Of a stretch of DNA of 64,000 bases, positions 23,989 to 36,744 are shown in pieces. This DNA comes from Tricholomella constricta (Eukaryota; Basidiomycota; Agaricomycetes; Agaricales; Lyophyllaceae). The notes below the pieces were generated by a model, which saw nothing but the letters and a program-made list of their open reading frames with translations, searched no databases and was not told the DNA's origin. Position numbers and translations under genes: made by a program. Location of the stretch: the NCBI GenBank assembly GCA_013368375.1, contig JAACJP010000001.1:1364001-1428000 (forward strand), in the 5' to 3' direction. Numbering within the stretch: position 1 is the first letter of the stretch; every line of letters starts with the position of its first letter.

Positions 23989-26729
23989 TCACAGCGTGAA
24001 AAGGAACTGCGGGTGTCGGTCGCCGATGGGCGCTCGCGTCTTCCCGCTGTCCCACATCTGCTGATAAAGCTCCAAATTTCTCTGCCTGCGCCCTTCTCTC
24101 CGAGCTTTGTTCTCCCACATGCAGTAAGATCTATAAATATGTCAGAGAGGTCACCTATGGCGACCGAGATGGATAGCCTTACACATTGGCTGCTATCAGT
24201 AACCAGCTAAGGATCACAAATGCGAGAACGATACTGTGTCCGCGGATGTATTTTGGGGCTTGGTCTGCAGAAGCCTTGAGCTCAACCAGTAGCGCCGATG
24301 CGGGTAACTGACCTTTCGTGTAAACAAAGGTAGCGATGAATCCACTTCCCGAAACAATCAGCTGAATATGAGTGCAAACGAGAAATAGTTAGGATGCCTC
24401 ACCCTGTGTTGGCGATGGCTAGCTGGAAAGCAGTTGTGGTTGCCTTCTTATAGTGTCCGCTGCTATTATTGGGAAGAATCGAACTGTAATGACATTAGTA
24501 GCGACGATAATACTGGAACATCAGGGAAAGGCGTACAGAATACATGGGCCTGATGGATACCTGCGAACGCTTAATTAGATGAAGTCCGGTCGACCAGTTC
24601 AAAAGGCACTCACACACCGGCGGCCATAAAGAAAACCGCTATATACCGCGTGCCATTGGTCTTAGCTGTGATTGCGACGATGTAGCCTTGGGGTTTGTTA
24701 ATCAGAAAGACTGACGAGTTCACCACACGAGTGCGCACCGATGACGGTAAGTGGTAAACAAATTAGGATAAAAGGACCACGCCATTTGAGACGGTCACTT
24801 AGTATAGCTACGATGACTAGATTTTGCGTCGGTTGTTGTCGTCATGTGCGATCCCGGAGACAGGCATACCTGTGAGGACTACAGCAGGGACATAGGGCGG
24901 CACTGATCAAATGACTTGTTTATTACTTGATCAACAGTATCAGCAAGAACTTTCCGACCTGTGTGCAATTGCGCAGCCCCTCCAGAATATCCAAGTCCGG
25001 TGACAATTGTTGGCCTGCCATACTTGTCGTTAGCGTAATCTGAAGTCGCCTCGATAGAAAGAAACGACAAACAGAAATAAGGAATAAGAATATAAACTGA
25101 CAACAAGACCAAGGTAGGCAATGCCCGTCAACCAAGTCTGTATATCAATCAAGCCTGGCAAAAACATTTCAACGATACTCCGTCTGCAAACGTCTCGAAA
25201 TATTCACCTCTAATAATTTCTCTTATTTCGAAAGGTTCAGGCGCGTCCTCTTCGTCCGGGCTGGCAATACTGGCGGGTGAGTCAGCCTTGACCTCTAGCC
25301 TACTTTCCTTGTCCTTTTCCGTGATAACAGAGCCTGGGGAACGGGGCTGCAGTTCAGGTGACATGCCACTTGTTATAGTGATGTCTCCTGCCCGTAACCG
25401 TTTGACTGTCAAACACATCAGACACCGGAATAGGACAGAAGAGGGCATTTACGCGCGAAAGACCGCTCTTCGGCAGAGAGAAACTTGGCAGAGGATATAT
25501 CTGCCGGTAAAACCAATGCAGCGATGATACTGGCGACTATTGTCGCAAGTCCTTCAAGAATCTACAGGTCAAACAAACATATCGTCGTCAAAGCTTGTAA
25601 TTGACGGAGAGCAACTGGATTCACATAAATCCACCTCCAGCCGGCCAAGCCGCCGACCCCTTCCATCTTTGTTATGGCCGTAGCAAGAAGGCCTGAGAAA
25701 AGCGAAATAGTCAGATAGACTCCCGATTTGCGAATAAAATAATTCAATGCCTCCAAATGCTCCAGAAAGAGATGCTGTCCCGGAGAATGAGTCTGCGTAT
25801 CTTGCAAGATGACGAGATAATTATGCCCACCAGATGCATAGAAGATACCAACGCTATGTAACTCGTCAGTGAGCGGATCTAAGCTCGATTTTTCAAGAAA
25901 ACGCACCGCAGCTGAAACTCGTGGCGCCTATACACTGTGCTTAGGTAGAGGATCTGGATCACAGGTTACATGTTGCAAGGAACAGTCGAGTAAGGAGCTG
26001 CGCGCACCATGCCAGGGAGAAGGCCTCCTTCACAGAGACCAAGGCACAACCTTATCGCAATGAGACCTCCGTACGAGTTTACCTGGTCATTCGTTCAATG
26101 AACAGAGGTAGGGTAAGAATGCAGGCTTGGAAATTTACGAGTGAAGTTAATGTTGTCACGACACCCCACAAAAAAACCAGCAAAGGAATCCAGCGCTGAG
26201 AGAAATATTAGAACAGCAACAAGCGCGATTTTCCGATGTCGAATGCACATTGGCTTTCATCTTCTTCAGCACGATATTCGACGGGATCTCGACGACAAGG
26301 TAACTAAGGCCAAAGGTCAGAAAATCTTTCCACGTGGATCACAATCCACACACGTACGTGACATAAAATACTGGTCATCCGTGGAGTTAGGTTGCTGAAT
26401 AGAGAGTCAACGGACTAGTTATGTACCTGCAAGAGCGGCGTTGAATTGGTTGCCTTGAAGGTGAGCATCGCGCTCCAGTCCAGCGATCCTAGGTTTCGTT
26501 GTAAGACTGATGATATACAACAAAGTCGAGCACATTAGCAATGAACCTGGCATTCCCTACGTTGCTTCTGTCGATGAAATTTGCCAGCCATAACTACACC
26601 AAAAATCAGAGTGGAGTGCGATATTTATAGATTGGACCTCACAACAGCGAGCGGGGGAAGGATATAGCAATCCAACTTCCAGAGAATGCGTCGAGTCATG
26701 ATACGGTCATATTCTTCAGGAGAGGGCAT
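23989..26729 (-). CDS. MFS anion:cation symporter, allantoate/nicotinate permease type
   Basis: Twelve-helix major facilitator of the fungal Dal5-like group (allantoate, pantothenate, nicotinate and related organic anions). Read on the minus strand: MPSPEEYDRIMTRRILWKLD, LPPLAVLWLANFIDRSNVGN (helix 1 with the DRSNxGNA signature), RIAGLERDAHLQGNQFN, VFYVTYLVVEIPSNIVLKK, RLCLGLCEGGLLPGM, LYLSTVYRRHEFQLRVGIFY, LEGLATIVASIIAALVLP, then a charged central loop of over 50 residues, TIVTGLGYSGGAAQLH, and helices with ICLPLTVIGYIVAITAKTNG. The C-terminal tail is basic (ENKARREGRRQRN). The central loop is longer than in most relatives. More than ten short introns are needed. The N-terminus is short and an upstream exon could exist. 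Substrate cannot be assigned from sequence. Confidence 0.85.
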
Positions 26730-27101
26730 GGCAGCGCGACAAACTTCAGAACTCGAAGTGCGAGAGGATTCGTATCTTGAAGCAAATCCTCAAGCGGGTC
26801 TTAAGCACCACACGGATCGTACGAACAGCATCTGACTGTCCGATATATGGGGGAAAGACTTAGTGACTTCACTGGCAGCTGCCTATTTTCGCGTCAAACG
26901 CGGATAATGTGGATTCCGGAGAGAGTATTTTGCTATGCCGAGAGCAAGATGACATAAGAGATATCCGGTAGAGCTGCCGAGATGGAGGTCAGATGCAGCA
27001 CAGGAGTTGAACTTAGATAGAAGAGGTTGTTCGCGGAGTTTCAAGTGACGATTTCCCACATTCTGCCCACCTTCTGGGCATCTCAATCCCACTCACCCAT
27101 C
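26730..27101. promoter_or_regulatory. Divergent promoter between the MFS transporter and the WW-FF gene
   Basis: These 372 bp separate two divergently transcribed genes and contain no gene of their own. No clear TATA box or known activator site stood out. Confidence 0.45.
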
Positions 27102-29714
27102 ATGTCCGCACCATCATTTGCTCCTCTGGCCCCTCCACTGCCGCAAGGCTGGTCCGAACACATCGGTATGCCCACTTGCAAGCCTTCCATTCCCTCGCTA
27201 ACACTCCTCTAAATCCAGCTCCTGGCGGTCAGGTGTACTACCACAATCTCCAAACCCAGGAATCTACGTATGTCCGGCCAATACCCGCGTTTCCTATCAT
27301 GCCTATCACGCAATCAGCTCCTCTCACTAAGAAGGAGAAGCCTCTGGTCAAAACACCCATACCCGGTACTGAATGGCTTCGCGTGAGGACGACCCAAGGC
27401 AATGTGTTCTATTCGCACAAAGTCAAGAAACAGAGTATCTGGACAGTGCCTGACGAAATAAGGGAGGCCTTGAAGAATTTAGAAAAGGAAGAGCTAAAAA
27501 AGCAGGAGGAAGCTGCTAAGGCCGCTTCCGATGAAGCGTTGAGAGTCGAGCGCGAACGATCCTCGGAAGTGCAGAGAATCAAAGAGGAGGTACAAGGGAT
27601 GGTGAAAAGGAAGGCGGAGGATAGCGTTCCAGTTGATGAAGTCTTTATCACGAAAAAAGCCAAGGTCGAAGACGAAGAGGATGAGGGAACCGAAAGTGAC
27701 GAGAGTGAAGAGGAGGATTGGCAGCGTGAAGCTGCCGCTCAGTTAGCAGCAGAGGCGGATGTTGAAAAGGTCCGGCAGGAGGAAGAAGCGGTCAGGCTGA
27801 AGGAGGCAGAGGCCGAGGCAAAACGAACTCAACTTAATATGCCGGATCGTGTCGATCTCTCCATCGAAGAAGCGAAAGCTCTATTTAAGGTCAGTAGGGC
27901 CAGATTATCAGTGCCTCTTCAAAAAACAATGAGCGTCACTCATCCACAGACTCTCCTAAGAGAGAAAGACATTAATCCTTTGCATCCATGGGATACTTCA
28001 CTGCCAAAGTTTGTCTCAGACCCAAGATACGTCCTTCTGCCGTCAGTTTCTGCACGACGCGAAGCATTCGATGAATACTGCCGCGATCGCGCAAGGGAAC
28101 TACGACAATCTGCAGTGAGAAAGGAGAAGGAGGCAACGAACCCGAAGGACGAATTTGAGCGCCTTCTTGATAATGAAGTCCAGAGCACTCGTACAAGTTG
28201 GACCGAGTTCCGTCGGACATGGAAAAAAGATCGAATGTTTTATGGTTGGGGACGAGACGATCGGGAGAGAGAAAAGCGATTCAGAGAGTATCTTAAAGAG
28301 CTCGGTGAAAGTACGTTCAGTTTTCATGTTCTCGCATATACCTTCATTCATGTCAACCAGAAAAACGAGCCTCGGCTCAAAAGGCTGAGATTGATTTCTT
28401 CTCTTTACTGCGAGAAAAGGGAGATGTCAAAAGCGGTGCAGTCTGGAAAGATGTGTGTAATACTTTCCTCCCATGACCACTCGAGCAATATTTGATTCTC
28501 TCTTATATCAGATCAAACGAAAGTTATATGATGATCCTCGCTATGACGCTGTGGGGTCTTCCTCATTGCGCGAAGAACTTTTCAATACATTTTTAAAAGG
28601 CAGTCATTCGAAAGCAGTCTCTCAGGTTGAAGAGCCTGCCGTTCAGGGAACACAGGAGGACGAAGTAGAATGGCGAGAGATGGGTGAAGAAGAGAAACAG
28701 AGGAAACGGAAGGAAAAGAAGGAACGGGCAGTGAAAGAACGAGAGGTCAAAGTTCGTTTGGAACGAGATCGCGTCGAAGTTGATATTGGAAGGTCAAGAA
28801 ACAATGTCAATAGAGAGGAGGGAGAACGGGTATTCAAGTGCGTCTACCGTTTCTCCGCTTTATAACGCCAGGTTTTGTGGCGCTGACGGCTTTTTTGTTG
28901 TTGCAAAATTTAGAGGCATGTTAACAGATGCGATTAGAGATCCACAGGTACGATGCTTTCACATGAATGAGCCTGTACTTAACAGTCATCCTCGCAGACA
29001 ACATGGGATGCGGCTCTACCTCAACTTAAAACGGATCCTCGGTTTAGAAACTCACCTCTCCCACCCGATCAGCAACTTTACCTATTCCACAACCATGTAG
29101 AACATTTACGCTCCAAGCATACGAAAAGTCTTTACGCACTTTTCGAAGCTCATGCTCCCACTCTTGCAGTTCGATTTGATGAACTTCCTCTATCATCGTT
29201 GCTCTCAGCGCCACCTGTCATCAAACTGGGATCTGACGCTAGAGGTCTTCAACAGGACTTTGACAAGTGGCAACGCGAACGCACCCAGGAGTCAAGAAAG
29301 GCATTTGATGAGATGCTTAGTGAAAACTCGTTCGTAGAATTTTGGGGACGGCTAGGGAAGATTGGCGGTGAAGGTGTAGATGGCGGCGTGAAAGCAGATG
29401 ATGCAGAGGGTGATGAAGGGGAGGGCGGTGGCGGAAAGGTTGACATGAAGGTACTTGCGAAAAACGTCGATGTCGCAGATATGGAGAAAGTATTGAAGGT
29501 GAGCTCTTCTCTCAAAGCGACGCGCCAGAAACTGATGTAAGACAGAATGACAAGCGGTATATCATGTTCGACCATGTTCCAGAACAGCGTGAGCGGTGGC
29601 TCCGAGTGCGTTGGGGATCTCTCTTGATGAAATTGATACTGATGAGCCTTATAGGATTACTTGTCAAACCTATCTGCGCCCAAGCTGTCTGTTCATGTAC
29701 CCCAAACGGCGTAA
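27102..29714 (+). CDS. WW and FF domain protein, TCERG1/Urn1-like transcription-splicing factor
   Basis: Nuclear factor related to TCERG1 (CA150) and yeast Urn1, which couple RNA polymerase II transcription to splicing. Two WW domains are visible: LPQGWSEHIAPGGQVYYHN and, after a basic linker, WLRVRTTQGNVFYSHKVKKQ. A long charged coiled segment follows (EKEELKKQEEAAKAAS) with an acidic patch DEEDEGTESDESEEEDW. FF-type helical modules then appear: IEEAKALFKTLLREKDINPLHPWD and, across introns, EIDFFSLLREKGDVKSGAVWKD and RKLYDDPRYDAV. The last exons end DYLSNLSAPKLSVHVPQTA. The ATG at 27102 begins MSAPSFAPLAPPLPQGW; an in-frame ATG at 27027 would add 25 residues. Confident on family, less on which paralogue. 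Confidence 0.85.
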
Positions 29715-29853
29715 ATCCAGTGGTCAAACTCATGTACTTAGTAGTTCTAGCGAAGGGTCGGGGTGTAACACGAAATTGGTCACTTGATTGTGACAGACGT
29801 GTGTGATATCGATCACGGGTTCGGTCCGCGTCGAGGATGTCGATGATCGGTGA

Positions 29854-29915
29854 GAAACTGACACGAAACTGACACGTCAGTACGTTCAACAACCTATAAA
29901 CTGCGTTGCCACGTC
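29854..29915 (+). promoter_or_regulatory. Promoter elements of the ER Hsp90 gene: tandem repeat and ACGT-core palindrome
   Basis: An 11-bp unit GAAACTGACAC is repeated head to tail at 29854-29864 and 29865-29875. Its second copy runs into the 10-bp near-palindrome TGACACGTCA (29870-29879), an ACGT-core bZIP-type site. A second ACGT core, CCACGTC, lies at 29909-29915, and a TATA-like CTATAAAC at about 29894. The start codon is at 29953. A bZIP such as the Hac1/XBP1 stress factor would fit an ER chaperone, but this is inference. Confidence 0.4.
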
Positions 29916-29952
29916 TGAACGAACACCTCAGTTGTAACAAGCTGGTCAAAAG

Positions 29953-32900
29953 ATGCGGCTCCTCCGCACAGTCCTTTGTTTGTCAGTTGCTATTCTCTCG
30001 ACCCATGCAGCGGACGACGCAGGCTTCGCCGGTGGGCAGAAGGTAAAGCATAATTATCAGGTGGGTAAATTCATTGCAATTTTTAGGACATTGTCTGAAG
30101 TACTTTTGGTTTCAGAGCGATGTAGCCCGCCTCCGCAAGATCGTGATCAACAGGTAAGTTGACTCAGCCTATCATACTGGAACTGTCAAACTTAGCCAGT
30201 GTTTAGTCTTTACTCACACCAGTCAGTTGTCTCATGCCTCTCAATTGCGTGGTAGTGACGCATTTTGACAGGGAAATCTTCATTCGAGAATTAGTTTCCA
30301 ATGCAAACGACGCTCTGGAAAAGCTGCGATTGACGGCTCTGACAGACAAAGGCGTGTGGAATGGTGAACCACTCAATATCACCATCAAGGCTGTGAAGGA
30401 TGAGGATGGAAAGGGTGGTCGTATAATTATTACTGGTACGTTCCCCCATCTTCAATCCCAAGGTCCATCTAATCGTTCCACAGACACGGGTATTGGCATG
30501 TCTCCGGAAGAGTTGACAACAAATCTGGTGCGGCTGCCGACGCGTGTAATTTGATGGTATTCTTAGCAATTTCTGCAGGGCACTTTAGCAAAATCCGGAA
30601 CTTCAGATTTCCTCGCGAAAGCTGAAGGTCAGGGTCAGGATGGAACAGGCAACGGCAACCTCATCGGTGCATTTGGACTCGGCTTTTACAGCAGTTTCCT
30701 AGTCGCGGATCGCGTCACTGTTGCATCTATTCCGCCCAAGTCTGCAAAAGTCCCAGAACCCGCGCAGCATGTATTCAGCTCATCCGCTGACGACGCCGCA
30801 TTCGAGATATTCCCCGACCCTCGCGGTAATATTCTCGGACGGGGAACGGAGATCACTCTTTTCTTGAAGAGCGATGCCTTGGAATACCTCGAGACAGACA
30901 AGATCAAGGAGCTTATGTACGTCGTTGTCTGTTCCTTCCCAACTTATCTTTCTTATCAACCTATATCAGTCACAAACATTCGTCATTCTCTTCCTCGTTC
31001 CCTGTTTATCTCTTTACACAAAGAACGGAAGAAGTTCCTGACGAAGATGATGTCGAGGAGCCCTCCATATCCACCTCTACCGCGGATGCAGACACGACTG
31101 AAACCCCTGCCGACTCAGAATCAACCAAGGTCGACGAGGACGAAGCGATTGTTGAGGACGTTACCGAAGAAAGTGAAAAGAAGGAACCTCCTCCGCCAAA
31201 GATGAAATCTGTCGTTGTCGACGAATGGGTCCAACTCAATGCTCAGCCGCCTATATGGACTCGGTATGTGCATATAAAATCAAGCAAACAGCTTTTCTCA
31301 ACAAATTTCAGCGACTCGAAAAATATATCTGACGGTAGCGTTTTTTAAAGTCGTCACTTTCCAATCTACTAACGACGCGTAAAAAGAGGAGTACACGTCG
31401 TTCTACAACGCGTTCTTCAAAGACTTCACGAAGCCTTTAGCTTGGCACCATTTCTCTGGTGATTCCGGCGATGGTGTATCCTTCAAGGCCATACTCTATC
31501 TTCCCGGTCAAATGTGAGGACCACGTTCATTGATTATTATGTCAACTTACCCTTGTTTGGAATAGCACCGAAGAATATTGGCAGCAACCTCTGGCATCCA
31601 AGTCCAAAGACATCAAGTTGATGGTCAAGCGCACCTTCATCACTTCAGATCTAGGCGACCATGGCCTGCCCAAATGGGCCAGCTGGGTTAAAGTAGTCGT
31701 CGATGGTGTGTTCCATTCGGCAATTTCAGTCGATTCATGCATGGTTTTGACGTTGATTTGTAGCGGATGATTTGCCGTTGAATGTGTCTCGAGAGACACT
31801 TCAGTCGAATCGTTTCCTCAAGCAGTTGAAGGGGATCATCATCAAACGCATGATACAACTTTTCACTAAAATCTATGAGGAAGATCCTGAGAAGTTCAGG
31901 GAAGTTGAGGGAATATATGGTTCCATATTTAAGCTTGGCGCTGTAGAAGACTTGAAAAATCGCGACAAACTGGCGGCCTTCACTCGCTTCACGACAACTC
32001 AGAGGAACGAGACTTCTTTGGATATGGTAACTGTCTTTTATGTTAAGCTCGTATAATTCAGCACTCAAGGCCTCTGGAATAGTACCTCGAGAACAAGAAG
32101 AAAGGCCAGAAACAGGTACGGAAGTTGTTCACTTCTTGTGAACGATCTCTCAAGTTTTCATAGATCTTCTATTTGGCAGAAATGGGCAAGAAACCAGAGG
32201 AGCTTGCGCAGAGCATCTTTGTCGAGAAGTTACATGCCCGAGGCTATGAGGTCCTTCTCCTTACCGAGCCCCTTGACGAGATTCTGTTCGGAAATATTCG
32301 ACAGTGGAAGTAAGTCGTCGTGACTGCATGCATCCCTGTCAAGTTTGTCTAACTGTCGTCGTTTTCTAAGGAATGTACCCTTTCAGGATGTTGCCAAAGC
32401 TGGTTTGAAGTTTGGTGATGAAGGTGAATAACACGATGTTCTTGCGGCGACTATGCTGACGCACTGGCTGTAGAACAGGATCTTGAAGACGAGAAGCAGG
32501 AACAGAAGCGAATGGCAGAGAAATTCAAGCCTCTTCTTGACTGGTTAAAGACGGAAGCAAAGGATGCCGTCCGTGATGGTATGTTTTTCTCAGGAAAAAG
32601 AAAATCGAGTAGTCGTGTTTACTCGGTCTGCAGTCGTCATCTCAAACCGTCTCGTCAAAAGCCCCTGCGCCATAGTTGCCGAAACAGGTGGTTACACTGC
32701 CAATGTCCAGAAGATGATGGGTTTGTCCTCCATTTCCCTTCCATGATGCACGATTGCTTAGCCGACCCGACTAGCTGCATCTAACGCAAAAGGGAATCGA
32801 GGCGGAATCCTCCATGAGTTTGCCATGAAAGCCAAAGTCTTGGAGATCAACCCTCGCTCACCCCTGATCGAAGGACTCCTCCGCCGCGTTGAAGACCTAC

Positions 32901-33395
32901 CCTCGGAAGAGGACGAGAAGGATCTGGAAACTGAGGAGGAACTCCGGGAAGTCGCGTCTATATTGATTGATGGTGCTCTCGTGCGCTCTGGTTTCGAGGT
33001 GCCAAACAGCAATCTGTACGTGACCTTTTTTTCTACAACAGAAAGTAAGATCTAAGCTTTTTTTGCAGCTTCTTCTCTCGGGTTGACAGAGTGTTGAGAC
33101 GATCTCTTGGCGTGTCAGAGACCGCACCGACCGACGAGACAGTGAAGCCTGCTCCTCCTGTCGATCCCGAATTACCATCGGAGGAAGAGCAATATCCTAT
33201 CATGCCGCCTCTTGACGAGGAAGATGACGGAAAGGCGAAAGTGATCATTCCAGAACACATGAAGAAAGATGTAAGTTATACGCACAAAGCAAAACACGAT
33301 TTCCGAGAATCTTACACATTGTAATGCAGGTGTCCATCGAGATGGAGGAAATCGACGACGACGATAACCCAGTTGTACAGCATGATGAACTATGA
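29953..33395 (+). CDS. Endoplasmic-reticulum Hsp90 (Grp94/endoplasmin) with HDEL retention signal
   Basis: Lumenal Hsp90 chaperone. The protein begins with a signal peptide (MRLLRTVLCLSVAILSTHA) and ends in NPVVQHDEL, a canonical ER-retrieval signal in place of the MEEVD of cytosolic Hsp90. The GHKL ATPase domain shows ELVSNANDALEKLR, DTGIGMSPEELTTNLGTLAKSGT, and GAFGLGFYSSFLVADRV. Middle-domain hallmarks are SFKAILYLPGQ, LPLNVSRETLQSNR and YEVLLLTEPLDEILF. The charged linker between N and middle domains is acidic and rich in Thr, Glu and Asp. A 15-nt exon at 30207-30221 supplies SLYSHQ. The frame is open through more than ten introns. Budding and fission yeasts lack Grp94, so presence here is a basidiomycete-type trait. 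Confidence 0.95.
30207..30221 (+). other. 15-nt microexon of the Grp94 gene
   Basis: These 15 bases encode most of the conserved SLYSHQ hexapeptide that precedes EIFIRELVSNA in every Hsp90. The acceptor is tgtttag (ends 30206) and the donor is gtcagt (30222). The conserved motif makes the exon near certain. Confidence 0.75.
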
Positions 33396-33537
33396 GAGTT
33401 GTCTATAGCTAGCTCGTTGTAGTAGATACCTATTTTACTGTATTTATCGTGTCACAAATCCACGTGGTCGAGTAACGGAACGGATATTGATACTTACTTG
33501 GGCATATACAAAGTGTAGCTCGCTCTGTCCCACCACT

Positions 33538-36514
33538 ATGACAGCCTTCTCTCGAATACAACTCGCCGCCGCGTTGTTGGGTATGTCGTTGCAAGACCTC
33601 CGAATTACTCTGTGAATTGACGGGTCTGTAGAGTACGACAACGACAACGAGAATCCTGACGCACCGAACCGTTCAGCACACGAGAGTGCCATCTTTCTCC
33701 CATTCCGGCAAAATGCTGAGAATCGTCGTTTGATTCCACGCAAGGACGACTATCTTGGAGTTTCCGTTGCTGGTGAGGGCGGCAGCGCAGCGAGATCTGT
33801 CAGGTCCAATTCCGCGCTCGGTCACCGGCAATCCAGAGCGTCCATCAGCACTCTGCGGAACCCTTTCGGGCCAGACGACCACTTAGAAGACGACAACGAG
33901 CATGAGGCGGGAGAGTTGGAGGTCGACTTGGCCTCCTGGGGCCTCGAAGCCTTCATTCCCAAGGTTAAATCTACGAGGAACGGCAAGGGGAAGGAAAATT
34001 CCATAGATTTGGCCTCTCCGCATTCTGTATCATCGGTACCCTCTCATCACCCTCTCACCAGCCATGAAACCCCGGTGACAGCTCCAAGGCGCGCTCTGGG
34101 AGCATCACGTTCGATGAGCGTTGGCGGAAACTTGGAGTACTTCGGGATGGAGCAGGGGCTCTCACCCATCGGAATGGATGATAATAGAAGGCGATCCATT
34201 GCCTCACCTATGGCTACTATTGGCATGGAACAACCTCAAATATTGCAGCGACGCCGCGCATCGTCGTATTCCGTGTTCACGACGCAAGTCGCGTATTCCC
34301 CGTCTCCACAATCAGTTCCTTTCCCAACCACGTCTATATCTCCGAACCTGGAGGGTGTTGGCATCCGATCTTCCTCTTTGGCTGGCCGTCTGGAACCACC
34401 TTCCATGCATGAAAGGGCACTTTCTACGGCAAGCATGGACTCGAAACTTCTTTTAAAGGATGACGAAAAAGGTTCGAATAGTAGACAGCGCACTCTGTCC
34501 AATGCGACCATGGCCACCATTCTGCTTGCAGACGATAATCCCTTCGCTCTTCGCCCTCCCTCCCGCTCCTCCCGTTTCGACCCAAAGGCTGCAGCTCATG
34601 CGCGCACCATGTCCAACGCGTCCATGGGTTCTCGGATGCTGTTGGATCACGATGCAATGTCTGTGAGGACCTCCCAAGTTCCTGACGCTCGGGAAAATCG
34701 GTACTCTACTACCCTGGAATTACTGCGGCCTAAAGTACTTGTTATGCCCAGTCCCTTGCAACCTACTGCAGCTTCACCAGTGCCTCCTAATGAGAAGGTT
34801 AGGGACGGATTCCTGCTATCAACGGATGGCCCCCCTCTTCCCCCAGGCGCTCGTTCTTCCCGTCGAGCTTCAGCGGCGCTTTCATTTATGGATACTCCAC
34901 CAGTAGCCTCGAATTCTTTCACTCCAAACCCGCTAGCTGCGTTGTCACTATCTCAGATGACTTTTCGCAATACCTTGAAGATCGGAGGCCAGCGAGACTC
35001 GTTTATGGATGCCAGTTTGCCACGAGCGACTGTTGATGGCGAGCAAGCGCAATTTGAGCCAGAGATAGAGGATACCCCGATAATCGCAGTCTCTGACGTG
35101 GATGAGCCATTCAAGACGGCTCGTCCTGCTGGTAAACTGTTTGGGAAGAGCCTTATTGATGACCTCGAGAGTCGTAAGGCTCAAATGCGGAGTAAGCAAC
35201 GGTAAGGCATATTCTCAACTAGGGCTTTGTGCGGGCGCTCACAGTTTTTTCAGTGTTTTTACAGGAGATGAGCGGCCCTCGATGATGGCTAGAAGACCAA
35301 ATCAACGGGCCAGTACTTTGATCGATCCCGCTGTCCTTCAGTCACGACCTGTCTCCCAACACATGGCCTCATTCGGGCCACAGGGCTCGCAACAAGCGCT
35401 TGGACGCCGTAATTCGGCGAACATCAAGCCGTTGCTCAATTTCGATGACGATGACAAGGCTGCAGTGCACAACGTCCCCGGTGCTCGATTGCCTCCTGGT
35501 CGATCAGTATTTGGAGTTGATACTCTTTGGGAAAAGGAGATGATCAAGCTCAAGGAAATGGAGGCTCGGGAGAAAGAAGAAGAAGCAGAACGTAAACTTA
35601 AAGAAGAAGCAGAAGGGAAAAAGAAGAAGAAGAAATCAAAACGAAAAGACAAATCCAAGGCGGATCCTCCTGCTGAATTCGAAAGCCTCGCATCAGGCGC
35701 AGCAGCCCAACCTAGAGTGTCGGTCGAACCCCCTGTTCTCCCTGACATTCCAAGGGCCAACCGTAGACCCCCGCCTCAGATTCCAGATGACGCGTCGGAG
35801 AGCGACGAAAGCGGAGATGCAGGGCCCTCGAAGGAAAAAACCCAATCCTTCGATCCTAATTGGCATGCTGTCTCTTCCGATGACGAGGAGGATGGCCCTC
35901 GACGCACCACGGGGACAGGACCCAGATTCCCAAGCAATCAGCGCCGCCGTCAGGCTAGACCTGCTAGCGACAGCGACGATGAAGTACCTCTGTCTGTCGC
36001 CATCAGTCGTGCTTCCCAGAAACATACAAAGCTTGCCCCTGACTCTGATGATGAACGCCCGCTGTCCACCCTTCTACAGAAGAAACAATCCAGCTTACTA
36101 AATGTCAACTTCGATAACCTATTACCCCAAAGCCAAGGGGACGACGACAACGAACCTTTGGGACTCCGCGCGTCCAGGCTTGCCCCGTCACTGCATGCCC
36201 AAAGCCAAGCAGGTGACATTGACGACGACGATAGACCTTTGGCACTCCATCCCGAACAGCAGCGTCGATCACAATTTCATATGATGGCTCAGCAGCAGCA
36301 ACAGCAACAATTCATGATGCAGGCTCAAATGCAAAACAGCATGTATTTTTCTCCGCCTTCCATGATGGGCTCGCCGTTCTTTGGTCCTTCCGTGATGCCG
36401 ATGATGATGCAAGCACCCATGCCTGTTCCCTCACCCCCACCAATGCACGATCAGGCCAAATTTAATCGAGTCGACAGTTGGAGACGCGACGTCGCTGTGG
36501 AGGGCGAAACCTGA
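33538..36514 (+). CDS. Long disordered protein with two families of internal repeats, function unknown
   Basis: I do not recognise a domain. The protein is about 950 residues, starts MTAFSRIQLAAALLEYDNDN across a first intron (33581-33631), and has a second intron near 35204. The N-terminal two-thirds is Ser/Pro-rich and holds three imperfect copies of a unit R(A/T)(L/M)S(T/N)A(S/T)Mxxx(L/M)LLxDD (about 34408-34650). The C-terminal third has a charged coiled coil (KEKEEEAERKLKEEAEG), a Lys tract, four acidic units of the form DSDDExPLS (35960-36250), and a Gln/Met-rich segment with a run of seven Gln near 36290. Conserved short N-terminal motif plus low-complexity body suggests a fungal regulatory or scaffold protein. 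The apparent longest open frame starts with TTG inside exon 2 and is not the true start. Confidence 0.75.
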
Positions 36515-36744
36515 TATCCCTAGAAGCTTTTTTATCTTCTACCAAGTATCTTATTTCTGGACGACTCGGAGCTACCGTTACTAAGCCACTGGGACTTTCA
36601 CTGTATTGGAGTCATGATTCTCGTGTCAGAGTTTCCTATTTTATACACAGTTGCAAGGAGATCAAATTAACTAATGTCCAATATTACTATGTGCTAGAGG
36701 AATTGAGGGGAAACGTCAGTCTCGTTGGATGGGTATATTTATGG

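Noticed and set aside
33730..33735. TTG as start of the disordered-protein gene
   Set aside because: The upstream exon with ATG at 33538 splices in frame (intron 33581-33631) and gives a better N-terminus.
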